Shown piece by piece: positions 51,923 through 61,656 of a stretch of DNA of 64,000 nucleotides. Origin of the DNA: an uncultured Clostridia bacterium (lineage in GTDB: Bacteria > Bacillota > Clostridia > Oscillospirales > Ruminococcaceae). A program made the position numbers and the translations under genes. Numbering within the stretch: the first letter of the stretch is position 1; every line of letters begins with the position of its first letter. The notes beneath the pieces are model-generated. The model worked only from the letters and a program-made list of their open reading frames with translations, had not been told where the DNA came from and did not search any database. Location: positions 30,179 to 94,178 of the forward strand of contig CANPWL010000007.1 in the NCBI GenBank assembly GCA_947584375.1. Reading direction: 5' to 3'.

Positions 51923-51951
51923 TTGACAAAATACACGAAAAAAGCTATAAT
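51923..51951 (+). promoter_or_regulatory. Consensus promoter of the zinc-ribbon membrane protein
   Basis: TTGACA-17-TATAAT, about 60 bases before the start codon. Confidence 0.85.
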
Positions 51952-52017
51952 ATTATTAACATTTTATGAGAGTTTATAATCCTTGAAGTTTATAATAATA
52001 TTGGTCGGGAGGATATA

Positions 52018-52806
52018 ATGAGCAAGGAAAGATTCAGGATTGACAACAAGCTTGGTACAAGCGGTGTGATAACAACTATTGTTTTGGTTATTACAACTGT
52101 AATAACCGGATTCCTTTTCACGCTTTCAAGTTTTCTGAGATTTATTCAGTACGATTCGGATAAAACAAACTTATTTTTTGAGGCGTTCGGAATAGACGGA
52201 ACAAAAATCCGTGAAATCTTTGATATTGATCGTTCAATCAGTTGGTTTGGTTCTGTACCCTCGATGATTGTATTAGCAGTTGTAATTATATTGCTGCTTG
52301 TTGTATGGGTCGCACTCTATAAAATAAATTCTGTTTATGTTTACAGGGCATTCAGAGGATATGGCTTATCATTGATATGTATCTCGTGTTTGCTGTTTAT
52401 AGTTGGGCTTATTTCCAGTCCTATTATATATCGCTTTGCTCACTATCTTTATTTGGACTATAAAGACGCATTAGGTGCAGGAAAATGGTTGGTTTTATTT
52501 TCAGCACTTCCTGTTTTTGCACTTGGATTATTGATGCTTCTCTTTTCGTTGTTTACAGAGTTTCCGGCAAAAACTGATATGAGACGTCCGAGAAAAAACG
52601 GTGAAAAGGATGTATCATTTATTATGGACGATGAATATGAAAATCAAAGCTTAGAAAATTCTATAACAAAAGGTGATCTCGATTTAGTTTCAGATGATAT
52701 TGAGAAAGCAGATGATGTTGAGATCATTGAGAATACTTGCCCTGAGTGCGGGAAGGTTATACATGACGGCGATTTGTTTTGCACAGAGTGCGGAGCTAAA
52801 TTATGA
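52018..52806 (+). CDS. Four-helix membrane protein with C-terminal zinc ribbon
   Basis: A 262-residue integral membrane protein of unknown function. Predicted helices are at about residues 17-40, 80-102, 115-137 and 155-180. A soluble acidic tail of 70 residues ends in a zinc ribbon (CPECGKVIHDGDLFCTECGAKL) with the usual C-x2-C pairs 15 residues apart. Similar ribbon-ended membrane proteins are common in Firmicutes with no assigned role. It is monocistronic, with CGGGAGG before the ATG. Confidence 0.75.
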   Translation: MSKERFRIDNKLGTSGVITTIVLVITTVITGFLFTLSSFLRFIQYDSDKTNLFFEAFGIDGTKIREIFDIDRSISWFGSVPSMIVLAVVIILLLVVWVALYKINSVYVYRAFRGYGLSLICISCLLFIVGLISSPIIYRFAHYLYLDYKDALGAGKWLVLFSALPVFALGLLMLLFSLFTEFPAKTDMRRPRKNGEKDVSFIMDDEYENQSLENSITKGDLDLVSDDIEKADDVEIIENTCPECGKVIHDGDLFCTECGAKL

Positions 52807-52942
52807 AAATTAAATTGATTTGTATTAAAAGCAATAAAATCATAAAGAATTGTAAATGAAACATACAAAATAAAGCAAAGAATTTCAAAAAAGCCTAGAA
52901 ACATTCACGAATTTTTTATGCCCTATTTGTTTACATTTACTA

Positions 52943-52971
52943 TTGAATATGATTTTATTATAATATATAAT
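52943..52971 (+). promoter_or_regulatory. Promoter of the peptide transport operon
   Basis: TTGAAT-17-TATAAT, start near 52978, leader about 140 bases. Confidence 0.65.
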
Positions 52972-52979
52972 ATATAGTG

Positions 52980-53031
52980 TATTATATCCGAAAGTGTTTC
53001 GGGAATAATAAATAGCAAAGGCAAGGACGCC
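52980..53031 (+). other. 5'-terminal hairpins of the peptide transport mRNA
   Basis: TATTAT/ATAATA and CCGAAA/TTTCGG stack into one stem around a GTG loop (52980-53010), starting almost at the predicted first nucleotide. A small GGC/GCC stem follows (53020-53031). A 5'-end stem of this kind often protects mRNA from decay. I see no complete riboswitch. Confidence 0.5.
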
Positions 53032-53119
53032 ACGGATCACATTTACACTACTGTGTGTGTTTTGTAATTGTTTTTGTGAGCGTTTTTTGTTTTTGTAATA
53101 ACTGAAAGGAAGAAAAGAC

Positions 53120-54697
53120 ATGAAGAAAAAGGTTTTTAGTGCATTACTGGCTTCTGTAATGGCAGTATCTTGCCTGGCAGCTTGCGGCGGTAATGACGTC
53201 TCAACAACAGGTGCGTCATCTGCAAAAGACACTTTGGTATATGCACAGGGTGCTGATCCAAGAGGTCTTGACCCTCAGATTGTTGATGACGGAGAGTCAG
53301 CAAAGGTTACAAATCAGATTTATGAGGGACTTTTGACTTATGCTGAAGACTCAACAGAGGTTAAGCCTTGTCTTGCTGAATCATGGGAGATTTCTGACGA
53401 CGGACTTGAATATACATTCAAGCTTAGACAGGGCGTTAAATTCCACGATGGAACAGACTTTAACGCTGAGGCTGTTAAGTTCAATGTTGAGCGTAACACG
53501 ATCAATAAAACAGAGGATATGACTTATGCTGATTTCGTATGGGGATATGTTTCAAAGAGTGAAGTTGTTGACGATTACACAATTAAGATCACATTGAAGC
53601 AGCCTTCAACACCATTCCTTGCAAACCTTGCAATGGTATTCGGTGCACCTATGGTAAGCCCAAAAGCTGCTAAGGACGGCGACCTTATGAACAATCCGGT
53701 TGGAACAGGTCCTTATAAGTTTGTTGAGTGGAAGAAAGATCAGGACGTAAAACTTGTTGCTAATGATGATTATTGGGATACGGAAAACAAAGCTAAAATT
53801 AAGAATGTTGTTATCCGTACAATTAAGGACGCTTCAACAAAGATAATTGATCTTCAGTCAGGTGATGTAGATATCATCGACGGTATTGATACAAATCAGA
53901 TGGAGAATCTGAAAAAAGACAGCAATATTACTGTTTCTCAGACTCCGGGTATGAACATCAACTATATGGCTTATAACATCGAAAGACTTGATAAGGAAAC
54001 ACGTATTGCTCTTTCACAGGCTATAAATGTTGATGAATTAGTTAAAACACTCTATCAAGGATATGCTGAAAAGGCTACAACAGTTCTTCCTACATTTGTT
54101 CCGGGATACAGTGCAGATGTAAAGCAGATTTCTTACGATAAGGACGCTGCAAAGGCAACTCTTGAGAAGAAGGGTATTAAGAATCTTCACGTTATCACTT
54201 ATACAAACCCAAGACCTTACAACACTGCAACAGGTCAGACACTTACTGAGGCAATTCAGGGATATTTATCAGAGGTAGGAGTTAAGTGCACAATTGATTC
54301 TTACGATTGGACAACTTATAAAGACAGAACGATCGCAGGAGATTATGATATCTGTTTCTATGGTTGGTCAGGAGATAATGGTGACCCTGATAACTTTATG
54401 AACCTTATGAGCGATACAAACGCAGGTATGAACGTAGCAAGATTTAACCTTGCAAAGAATAAGGATGACAAGGCAGCATATGAGGAGTATTCAAAGATGA
54501 TCTCTGACGCTGCTAAGGAGCCTTCAGGAGATTCAAGAAACAAGATGTATGCAGATATGGAGCAATATGTTGCAGACCGTGCAATCTGGCTTCCTATTTC
54601 ACATCAGCAGGATCTTACAGCTTGCAAGTCAAATGTTAAGAACTTCACATATCACTGCACAGCAACAGTTAAGCTGTATAAGGTAACTAAAGACTAA
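53120..54697 (+). CDS. dppA: Peptide ABC transporter substrate-binding lipoprotein (DppA/OppA family)
   Basis: Captures di- or oligopeptides outside the membrane. Lipobox CLAAC near residue 21. The SBP_bac_5 fold follows with QIYEGLLTYAEDS, YTFKLRQGVKFHDGTDFNAEAV near residue 110, and NPVGTGPYKFVEWKKDQ near 192. The C-terminal lobe ends with YDICFYGWSGDNGDPDNF and AIWLPISHQQDL. At 525 aa the length is standard. It is first in the operon and is separated from the permeases by attenuator-like hairpins, consistent with making excess binding protein. Confidence 0.93.
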   Translation: MKKKVFSALLASVMAVSCLAACGGNDVSTTGASSAKDTLVYAQGADPRGLDPQIVDDGESAKVTNQIYEGLLTYAEDSTEVKPCLAESWEISDDGLEYTFKLRQGVKFHDGTDFNAEAVKFNVERNTINKTEDMTYADFVWGYVSKSEVVDDYTIKITLKQPSTPFLANLAMVFGAPMVSPKAAKDGDLMNNPVGTGPYKFVEWKKDQDVKLVANDDYWDTENKAKIKNVVIRTIKDASTKIIDLQSGDVDIIDGIDTNQMENLKKDSNITVSQTPGMNINYMAYNIERLDKETRIALSQAINVDELVKTLYQGYAEKATTVLPTFVPGYSADVKQISYDKDAAKATLEKKGIKNLHVITYTNPRPYNTATGQTLTEAIQGYLSEVGVKCTIDSYDWTTYKDRTIAGDYDICFYGWSGDNGDPDNFMNLMSDTNAGMNVARFNLAKNKDDKAAYEEYSKMISDAAKEPSGDSRNKMYADMEQYVADRAIWLPISHQQDLTACKSNVKNFTYHCTATVKLYKVTKD

Positions 54698-54719
54698 TAT
54701 TTATGATTTTTACAACAAG

Positions 54720-54778
54720 CAAATATAGAGAACAACGAAAACAATGGCGTTTTCTCTATATTTGCCATTGTTGTTTTT
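54720..54778 (+). promoter_or_regulatory. Attenuator-like alternative hairpins between dppA and dppB
   Basis: Two stems interlock. Stem A is a perfect 13 bp (54720-54732 with 54752-54764). Stem B is 9 bp (AACAATGGC 54740-54748 with GCCATTGTT 54764-54772) and is followed by five Ts. The 5' arm of B lies in the loop of A and the 3' arm of A lies in the loop of B, so they should exclude each other. Stem B looks like an intrinsic terminator and stem A like an antiterminator. The rest of 54779-54989 has no convincing gene. Confidence 0.6.
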
Positions 54779-54989
54779 ATCAGTTTTATTTTCAGCATAC
54801 ATTTATTACATATCAAAGGGAAATATATGCTGAAAAGAGAACTAATAGTTTCTCGTTTGCAGTAATTGAAACGGAAAAGGTACAGCGTGAAAAAATTTTA
54901 CGCAGGCTTGCGAACTTATCTGCAAAATCAGAGTGGCAATTCTGTTATCAGGATTAACTCTGAAAACTTAAGAAAGGAATGTTATTAAA

Positions 54990-56006
54990 ATGATTAAGTA
55001 TATCATTAAACGATTGCTGATGCTTATTCCTGTTTTAATCGGCGTATCAATAATCGTATTCTTTTTGTTAAGAGTATGCGCTCCAGATCCGGCGCCTGTT
55101 GTTTTAGGACAGCATGCTACTCAAGCTTCAATGGATGAATGGAGAGAGGCAAACGGATTGAACGACAATGTTATAGTTCAATATGTGAATTTTATTAAAG
55201 GAGCTGTTAAAGGGGATTTCGGGCAATCGTACTATACAAATAACTCGGTACTTAATGAAATAGGTTCAAGATTTCCCGCTACAATAGAAATCGCAATATT
55301 TGCAATAATAATAGCAACGATTTTCGGTATTGCAATAGGCGTAATTGCCGCTGTAAAGAAAAACAGTATTATTGATAATGCCAGTATGGTTTTATCGCTT
55401 GTAGGAGTTTCTATTCCGATTTTCTGGCTGGGAATACTTTTTATCATTCTGTTTGTTAAGGTTTTGGGATGGCTTCCTGCCAGCGGAAGAATTGATGCAA
55501 TGCTCAGACCAGATGGAGGTACGGGGTTCTATCTTATAGATACTCTTGTTCAGGGCAACTTTGAAGCGTTTAAAAATGCTTTATGGCATATAATTCTGCC
55601 GGGAGTGACTTTAGCGCTTTATACGCTTGCTATTATTTCAAGAATGACAAGATCAAGTATGCTTGACGCTTTAAATCAGGATTACATAAGAACAGCTCGA
55701 TCAAAGGGAATCGGCGAGGGAAAGGTAGTTATAAAGCACGGGTTGAGAAACGCACTTATGCCTATTGTTACCGTAATAGGACTGCAATTCGGCTCTTTAC
55801 TGGGAGGTGCAGTTTTAACCGAGACGGTTTTTGCATGGCCGGGTATCGGAAGCTATACGGTTGAATGTATAACAAAGTCAGACTTTCCTGTTATACAGGC
55901 AGTTGTACTTATTATTGCAACCATATTTGTGCTTATGAACTTGATAGTTGATATAATTTATGCATTTTTAGATCCGAGAATTAAATACGGAAAGAGGGAA
56001 AGCTAG
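54990..56006 (+). CDS. dppB: Peptide ABC permease (DppB-like)
   Basis: A 338-residue inner-membrane permease with six helices. The opening IIKRLLMLIPVLIGVSIIVFFLLR, the ATPase-docking loop YIRTARSKGIGEGKVVIKHGLRNA and the final VDIIYAFLDPRIKYG are diagnostic of DppB/OppB. The RBS AAAGGAATG is a few bases from the ATG. Confidence 0.95.
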   Translation: MIKYIIKRLLMLIPVLIGVSIIVFFLLRVCAPDPAPVVLGQHATQASMDEWREANGLNDNVIVQYVNFIKGAVKGDFGQSYYTNNSVLNEIGSRFPATIEIAIFAIIIATIFGIAIGVIAAVKKNSIIDNASMVLSLVGVSIPIFWLGILFIILFVKVLGWLPASGRIDAMLRPDGGTGFYLIDTLVQGNFEAFKNALWHIILPGVTLALYTLAIISRMTRSSMLDALNQDYIRTARSKGIGEGKVVIKHGLRNALMPIVTVIGLQFGSLLGGAVLTETVFAWPGIGSYTVECITKSDFPVIQAVVLIIATIFVLMNLIVDIIYAFLDPRIKYGKRES

Positions 56007-56049
56007 ATTATTTACTTCATAAAAAACATCGAGAGGAGTATGTTTTATA

Positions 56050-56958
56050 ATGGCTAAGAAAAAAGTTTTAGCAGCCGAGGGAGCTGATATTCAAGAGGCT
56101 GTTGTTATAGAAAAGCCTGAATCCCGCTTTAAAGCTATGTGGGACACGCTTAAGAAAAACAAGGCGGCACTGTTCGGACTTTTTGTGATTATTATATTGG
56201 TTATAATTGCAATTATCGGACCATACATAACGCCTTATAACCCTAATAAGCAGATAATGAACGATGCATTTCAAGGACCGTCTGCAAATCATTGGTTTGG
56301 AACTGATAATCTGGGCAGAGATATTTTCAGCCGTATAATTGTCGGAACGAGGGTATCGCTCTTTGTAGGAGTTGCGGCAGTTGCATTCTCTTTGCTTATT
56401 GGAACGGTTTTAGGCTCAATAGCAGGATATTTCGGAGGAAAAATTGACGCTGTCATTATGAGAATTATGGATATAATGCTGTCAATTCCTTCAATATTGC
56501 TTGCTATAACGCTTATGGCAGCTTTGGGCAAGGGAATTGACAAGGCTATTATAGCTATTGGAGTTGTTTCAATTCCTGAATATGCAAGAATAATAAGAAG
56601 TTCAATTTTATCAACAAAGGAAAATGATTATGTTGCTGCGGCTAAAGTATTGGGAAACAGTGACGGCAGAATAATATTCCATCACATTATTCCGAATGTA
56701 GTTTCATCGATCGTAGTAAGGGCTACTCTGGGAATTTCAACTGCAATACTAGATACTGCTGCTTTGGGATTTTTAGGCTTGGGAGTTCAGCCACCGACTG
56801 CTGAATGGGGAGATATGCTCGGCAGAGTAAGAAGTATGGTTTTAGTACATCCGTATATGCTTATTTTCCCGGGACTTGCAATAACACTTGCTGTGCTTGC
56901 ATTTAACTTGTTCGGTGACGGATTAAGAGATGCTCTTGACCCTAAGTCAAGAAGTTAG
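56050..56958 (+). CDS. dppC: Peptide ABC permease (DppC-like)
   Basis: A 302-residue inner-membrane permease. HWFGTDNLGRDIFSRIIVGTRVSL near residue 80 and the docking loop YVAAAKVLGNSDGRIIFHHIIPN are typical of DppC/OppC, as is the C-terminal FNLFGDGLRDALDPK. It follows dppB by 43 bases with GAGAGGAG as RBS. Confidence 0.95.
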   Translation: MAKKKVLAAEGADIQEAVVIEKPESRFKAMWDTLKKNKAALFGLFVIIILVIIAIIGPYITPYNPNKQIMNDAFQGPSANHWFGTDNLGRDIFSRIIVGTRVSLFVGVAAVAFSLLIGTVLGSIAGYFGGKIDAVIMRIMDIMLSIPSILLAITLMAALGKGIDKAIIAIGVVSIPEYARIIRSSILSTKENDYVAAAKVLGNSDGRIIFHHIIPNVVSSIVVRATLGISTAILDTAALGFLGLGVQPPTAEWGDMLGRVRSMVLVHPYMLIFPGLAITLAVLAFNLFGDGLRDALDPKSRS

Positions 56959-56970
56959 GAGGTTTGTGAG

Positions 56971-57945
56971 ATGTTATTAGAGGTTGAAAACTTGCAAACA
57001 GAATTTAAAGTCAAAAGAGGAACGGTCAAAGCTGTAAATAACGTAAGCTTTGGTGTTGAAAAGGGCGAGATACTGGCTATCGTTGGCGAATCGGGTTCAG
57101 GAAAAAGCGTCAGCTCGCTGTCTATAATGGGACTTATCCGCAATCCGGGAAAAGTAACCGGAGGAAAGATTATGTTTCACGATGAAAATCTGGTTGGTAA
57201 GTCAAACAAGGAAATGAATAAAATCAGGGGAGATAAAATATCAATGATTTTCCAAGAGCCTATGACTTCCCTGAATCCTGTATATAAAATAGGCGATCAG
57301 ATCATGGAGTCTATACTGACGCATACAGAATTGTCTAAAACAGAGGCGAAGGAAACTGCAATAAAAATGCTTGATCTTGTAGGTATTCCATCCCCTGAAA
57401 AAAGAATGGATGATTATCCGCATCAAATGAGCGGAGGAATGCGTCAAAGAGTTATGATTGCTATGGCGCTTTCGTGTAATCCTGAGGTTTTGATTGCGGA
57501 TGAACCGACAACTGCTCTTGACGTTACAATTCAGGCACAAATTCTAGAACTTATCGACAGGCTACGAAATAAAATCGGTATGGCTGTTCTGCTTATTACG
57601 CATGATTTAGGAGTAGTTGCCGAAACGGCTGACAGAGTTGTTGTAATGTATTGCGGAAGAATTGTTGAGCAGGCTGATGTTAAGGATATATTCACAGATC
57701 CGCTTCATCCTTATACAAAAGGACTGCTGGAATCTATTCCTCGTATGGAGGAGGACAGGGACAGACTTTATATGATCAAGGGAGTAGTTCCTGACCCGAC
57801 AAAGCTTCCTAAGGGATGCTCATTTGCAGACAGATGTGAAAATTGTATGGAAAAGTGTAAGGAGCATATGCCTGCGCTTGTCGATGTTGGAGGAAGAAAA
57901 GTAAGATGCTTTTTATATAGTGATGAAGAGGAGGTTGATGTTTAA
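56971..57945 (+). CDS. dppD: Peptide ABC ATPase (DppD-like)
   Basis: A 324-residue ATPase with Walker A GESGSGKS, Q-loop IFQEPMTSLNP, signature MSGGMRQR, Walker B LIADEPTTALD and H-loop THD. The C-terminal oligopeptide-ABC extension has the four-cysteine block (GCSFADRCENCMEKC) that in relatives binds an iron-sulfur cluster. TAGGAGG overlaps the dppC stop. Confidence 0.95.
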   Translation: MLLEVENLQTEFKVKRGTVKAVNNVSFGVEKGEILAIVGESGSGKSVSSLSIMGLIRNPGKVTGGKIMFHDENLVGKSNKEMNKIRGDKISMIFQEPMTSLNPVYKIGDQIMESILTHTELSKTEAKETAIKMLDLVGIPSPEKRMDDYPHQMSGGMRQRVMIAMALSCNPEVLIADEPTTALDVTIQAQILELIDRLRNKIGMAVLLITHDLGVVAETADRVVVMYCGRIVEQADVKDIFTDPLHPYTKGLLESIPRMEEDRDRLYMIKGVVPDPTKLPKGCSFADRCENCMEKCKEHMPALVDVGGRKVRCFLYSDEEEVDV

Positions 57946-58965
57946 ATGGATAAAAGGGAAGTTCTTTTAGAGGTTCAGAATTTATCTAAATTCTTTACGG
58001 TAAACACCAGCTTTTTCGGAAGACCAATAGATGTATTAAAGGCTGTTGACAATGTTTCGTTTAAGATTTACAAAGGAGAAGCGTTCGGACTGGTAGGAGA
58101 GTCCGGCTGCGGAAAGTCAACAATAGGAAAGATGCTTGTGAATCTTTATACTCCTACAAGCGGAAAAATAATTTATGACGGTGTGGAGCTTACCGCATTA
58201 AAGCAAAAGGAAAGAAGAAAATACTGCAAGGAAATCCAGCTTATTTTTCAGGATCCTTATGCTTCACTAAATCCTAAGATGACGATCGGCGACATTATTG
58301 CCGAGCCTATACTTATAAATAAAATTCTTCCTAAAAACGAAGTTGAGAAGAGGGTTAATTATCTGCTTGACTGCGTGGGACTTGCAAATCACCAGCGAAA
58401 CAGATATCCGCATGAGTTTTCAGGCGGACAAAGACAGAGGGTAGGTATTGCAAGAGCTTTGGCTGTAAACCCTAAGCTGATAGTGTGTGACGAACCTGTT
58501 TCTGCTTTGGACGTTTCAATTCAGGCTCAGGTGTTGAATCTACTCGATGACTTAAAGGATGAGTTTGGTCTTACATATTTGTTTATTGCACACGGACTTA
58601 ATGTTGTTAAGCATATAAGCGACAGAGTAGGCGTTATGTATCTTGGTAAGCTTATGGAGGTCGCAGATAAAAATGAGCTTTACAATCATCCGCTCAATCC
58701 TTATACACAGGCTCTTTTGTCGGCGATCCCATCTGTTGATATAACGCACAAGAAGGAAAGGATCATCCTTAAAGGTGATGTTCCAACGCCAATCAATCCG
58801 CCTGATGGATGCAGGTTTGCTTCACGTTGCTTTAGGGCAAACGATAAGTGTACGGAGCATTGTCCGGAGCTTAAAGATATCGCAAACGGACACTTTGTTG
58901 CCTGTGATTTCTGCGGCGAAATAAATACAGAGAGAAGAATAATACTTGAAAACAAACAGACTTGA
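57946..58965 (+). CDS. dppF: Peptide ABC ATPase (DppF-like)
   Basis: A 339-residue ATPase pairing with DppD. Walker A GESGCGKST, Q-loop IFQDPYASLNPKMTIGDII, signature FSGGQRQR and Walker B VCDEPVSALDVS are present. The H-loop region reads IAHGLN, with Gly after the His, where IAHDL is usual. The C-terminal extension has GCRFASRCFRANDKC. The ATG directly follows the dppD stop; GGAGG is inside dppD. Confidence 0.94.
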   Translation: MDKREVLLEVQNLSKFFTVNTSFFGRPIDVLKAVDNVSFKIYKGEAFGLVGESGCGKSTIGKMLVNLYTPTSGKIIYDGVELTALKQKERRKYCKEIQLIFQDPYASLNPKMTIGDIIAEPILINKILPKNEVEKRVNYLLDCVGLANHQRNRYPHEFSGGQRQRVGIARALAVNPKLIVCDEPVSALDVSIQAQVLNLLDDLKDEFGLTYLFIAHGLNVVKHISDRVGVMYLGKLMEVADKNELYNHPLNPYTQALLSAIPSVDITHKKERIILKGDVPTPINPPDGCRFASRCFRANDKCTEHCPELKDIANGHFVACDFCGEINTERRIILENKQT

Positions 58966-60022
58966 TAAAATAATATCAAAGCTAAAGCAAAATAACATCT
59001 CTCAAATGCTTGTATGTGATCCTGCATCGATTTTCTATTTGACAGGAAGGATGATAGATCCAGGAGAGAGATTTTTTGCTTTGCTAATTAAGGGGAACGG
59101 CGACAATAAGATTTTCATTAACTCTCTTTTCACTGTTCCTGAGGACTTGGGAGTAGAAAAGGTGTGGTTCTGCGATGAGGACGATCCTTGTAAAATTGTT
59201 TCCGGATTTATTGACAGTGATAAAGCACTTGGAGTAGATAAAAATTTGCCTGCGAGATTTTTATTAAGGCTTATGGAGCTTGGCTGTGCGTCAGGTTATA
59301 AAAATACTTCTGTATGTGTTGATACTGTCCGTGCCTGTAAAGATGATGAGGAAATCGCGCTTATGAGAGAAGCGTCAAGAGTGAATGATGAGGCTATGAA
59401 TAAGTTGATAACTCATATCAGAGCAGGTATTACCGAACGTGAACTGGCTTCATATCTCAAGGACATTTATTTGTCAATGGGAGCTTGTGAGTATTCATTT
59501 GATCCGCTAGTAGGATTCGGGGAATGTGCGGCTATCGGACACTATGAGGCAGGTAATACCTCACTTTGCGAGGGCGATTGTATTCTCATAGATATGGGTT
59601 GTATAAAGGACGGTTATTGTTCCGATATGACAAGAACTTTCTTTTATAAGACGGTAAGTGACGAACATAGAAAGATTTATGAAATTGTTCTAAAAGCTCA
59701 AAAAGCGGCGGAGAATATGATTAAGCCGGGCGTAAGGTTCTGCGATATAGATAAAACGGCAAGAGATATTATTGACCGGGAGGGTTTTGGCGATAAATTC
59801 ACCCATCGCTTGGGACATTCTATCGGAATAGAGTGTCATGAATTTGGTGATGTTTCAGCAGTTAACGAGAATGTTGTTGAAGAGGGAATGATTTTTTCAA
59901 TAGAGCCCGGTATTTATATTGAGGGAGATGTCGGTGTAAGAATTGAGGATTTGGTTTTAGTAACTCACGACGGAGTGGAAATTCTTAACCACTTTGATAA
60001 AGAGCTGAAAATAATCAATTAG
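58946..60022 (+). CDS. Xaa-Pro aminopeptidase-family protein (M24B)
   Basis: A 358-residue cytosolic metallopeptidase that would remove residues before proline from imported peptides. N-terminal creatinase-like domain (residues 1-125). The pita-bread domain carries the metal ligands in ILIDMGCIKDGYCSDMTRTF (two Asp), HRLGHSIGIECHE (His), FSIEPGIYI (Glu) and VRIEDLVLVT (Glu). The start is TTG at 58946, overlapping dppF by 20 bases, so it is translationally coupled to the transporter. Confidence 0.92.
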   Translation: MKTNRLDKIISKLKQNNISQMLVCDPASIFYLTGRMIDPGERFFALLIKGNGDNKIFINSLFTVPEDLGVEKVWFCDEDDPCKIVSGFIDSDKALGVDKNLPARFLLRLMELGCASGYKNTSVCVDTVRACKDDEEIALMREASRVNDEAMNKLITHIRAGITERELASYLKDIYLSMGACEYSFDPLVGFGECAAIGHYEAGNTSLCEGDCILIDMGCIKDGYCSDMTRTFFYKTVSDEHRKIYEIVLKAQKAAENMIKPGVRFCDIDKTARDIIDREGFGDKFTHRLGHSIGIECHEFGDVSAVNENVVEEGMIFSIEPGIYIEGDVGVRIEDLVLVTHDGVEILNHFDKELKIIN

Positions 60023-60081
60023 CAATATTTAAGGGGGCAAGTGGTTCTTGCTCTCATTTTGCATAGAGGAGATTAACTTTT

Positions 60082-61521
60082 ATGACAAATAAAGAATTAA
60101 AGGCTTTTAGGGACAGTATTTCAGAATATCTTGAGGAGAACAAGCAGCAGATGTTCAGTACTCTTGCAAGACTTATTGAGGTTGAAAGCGTACTTGGCAA
60201 AAAAGATTTGCAGAGCAATAAGCCTTTCGGAGAAGGTCCTGCAAAGGCTTTGGAGGTTGCTGAGGACATACTTCACGACTTTGGATTCATTTCACAAAAC
60301 CACGAAAACTATATGGTTACATTTGACTTTGGCGGAGAGCAGTCAGATAAGCCTGAACTTGGGATAATTGCTCATTTGGATGTTGTACCACAAGGTTCCG
60401 GATGGACATATGAGCCTTTTAAGCTTACAGTGAATGAGCTGGAAGGCAAGCTTTATGGTAGGGGTGCAATTGATGATAAGGGACCTGCCGTTGCCGTTTT
60501 ATATGCGGTTAAGGCTATGAAGGACATAGGAATAAAGTTAAATAAAAAGGTAAGGATAATGCTTGGTTCCAGTGAGGAAACAGGTATGGAGGATTTAAAA
60601 TATTATTCAAACAAGGTAGGACTTCCTGACAAAATGCTTACGCCTGATTCGTCATTTCCTGTTGTTAATGTTGAAAAGGGAGTTTCTCATATTATTATGG
60701 CGGGAAGTTATATTAATAAAAAAGATGGTGCGGTTATTGAGAGCGTTTCAGGAGGAACTGTTATAAACGCTGTTCCTGACAGAGCTTATGCCATTGTAAA
60801 AGGAGTTGAAAAAAGTATAATAGACCATAAAATTGCTGAAATGCCTGTGAATATTAAATTTGTTTCCGAAGAAACAGAGGGTAAAATAAAGATTACATCA
60901 ATAGGGAAGTCTGCACACGGTTCACTGCCGGAATTGGGAGAGAATGCAATAACTGCATTGCTAAAATTGTTATCAGCATTGCCGTTTGACAATGGAGGAG
61001 CATATGACCTTGTTTGTGAGCTTGCAAAGATTTTCCCTTATGGAGAATATTACGGAGAGACTCTTGATTTATTCTGCGAAGATGATGTTTCGGGAAAAAT
61101 CACTGAGGTTTACAGTTTGATTGATATAAGCAACGGAAAGTATAAGGGCGGTATGGATATACGTTTCCCTGTTTGTACAAGTCTGAAAGAAATTTATTCA
61201 AAGCTTGATGTACATCTTGGGAAACTTGGGCATACTTATGTTGACGATGACGCTATGGAACCTCATTATGTTGATGAGAATTCTGACTTTATTCAGACTC
61301 TTTTGAGATCCTATACGGAGCTTACGGGATTTAAAGGAGAATGTTTGGCAGAGGGCGGAGCGACTTATCTTCATACGAGTAAAATGGGAGTTGGTTTCGG
61401 AGCGGAATTTCCTGGAGAAAACAATAATATGCACGGCGCTGACGAATACATAAAAATAAGTACTTTTATGAATATTGCAAAGATATATGCAGATGTAATA
61501 TTTAAGCTTTGTAATGAATAG
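60082..61521 (+). CDS. PepV/Sapep-type dipeptidase (M20 family)
   Basis: A 479-residue zinc dipeptidase. The M20 metal and catalytic blocks are IIAHLDVVPQGSGW near residue 93, YGRGAIDDKGP near 130 and LGSSEETGMEDLKYY near 173. Near the C-terminus are ECLAEGGATYLHTSKMG and MHGADEYI. The long lid domain and the conserved tail match PepV. With the Dpp importer and Xaa-Pro peptidase upstream it makes a peptide-uptake and hydrolysis set. GAGGAGA lies before the ATG; a weak stem (about 60032-60055) in the gap may trim the transcript. Confidence 0.92.
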   Translation: MTNKELKAFRDSISEYLEENKQQMFSTLARLIEVESVLGKKDLQSNKPFGEGPAKALEVAEDILHDFGFISQNHENYMVTFDFGGEQSDKPELGIIAHLDVVPQGSGWTYEPFKLTVNELEGKLYGRGAIDDKGPAVAVLYAVKAMKDIGIKLNKKVRIMLGSSEETGMEDLKYYSNKVGLPDKMLTPDSSFPVVNVEKGVSHIIMAGSYINKKDGAVIESVSGGTVINAVPDRAYAIVKGVEKSIIDHKIAEMPVNIKFVSEETEGKIKITSIGKSAHGSLPELGENAITALLKLLSALPFDNGGAYDLVCELAKIFPYGEYYGETLDLFCEDDVSGKITEVYSLIDISNGKYKGGMDIRFPVCTSLKEIYSKLDVHLGKLGHTYVDDDAMEPHYVDENSDFIQTLLRSYTELTGFKGECLAEGGATYLHTSKMGVGFGAEFPGENNNMHGADEYIKISTFMNIAKIYADVIFKLCNE

Positions 61522-61656
61522 TTCTTTAAATTATGATGATAAAAACTTATGCAGAGAAATTATTATAAGCAGATTTACGAGTATTTGTCTTTAAAACAGT
61601 TAGAAAATATTATTGGCAGAATTGGCTCGTAACTTGAAAAGGGTGAGGTGACTATA

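Noticed and set aside
53014-53036. Sequence resembling part of a c-di-GMP-I riboswitch (GCAAAGGCA ... GGACGC)
   Set aside because: The required P1b and P1c helices and the GNRA tetraloop/receptor are missing, so it is likely a chance likeness.
52885-53232. 115-aa minus-strand ORF before dppA
   Set aside because: It covers the dppA promoter, leader and signal sequence on the opposite strand; the composition is not protein-like and no good RBS was seen.
54703-54957. 84-aa plus-strand ORF between dppA and dppB
   Set aside because: It runs through the interlocking terminator stems, is rich in aromatic and Cys residues by chance, and has no RBS.
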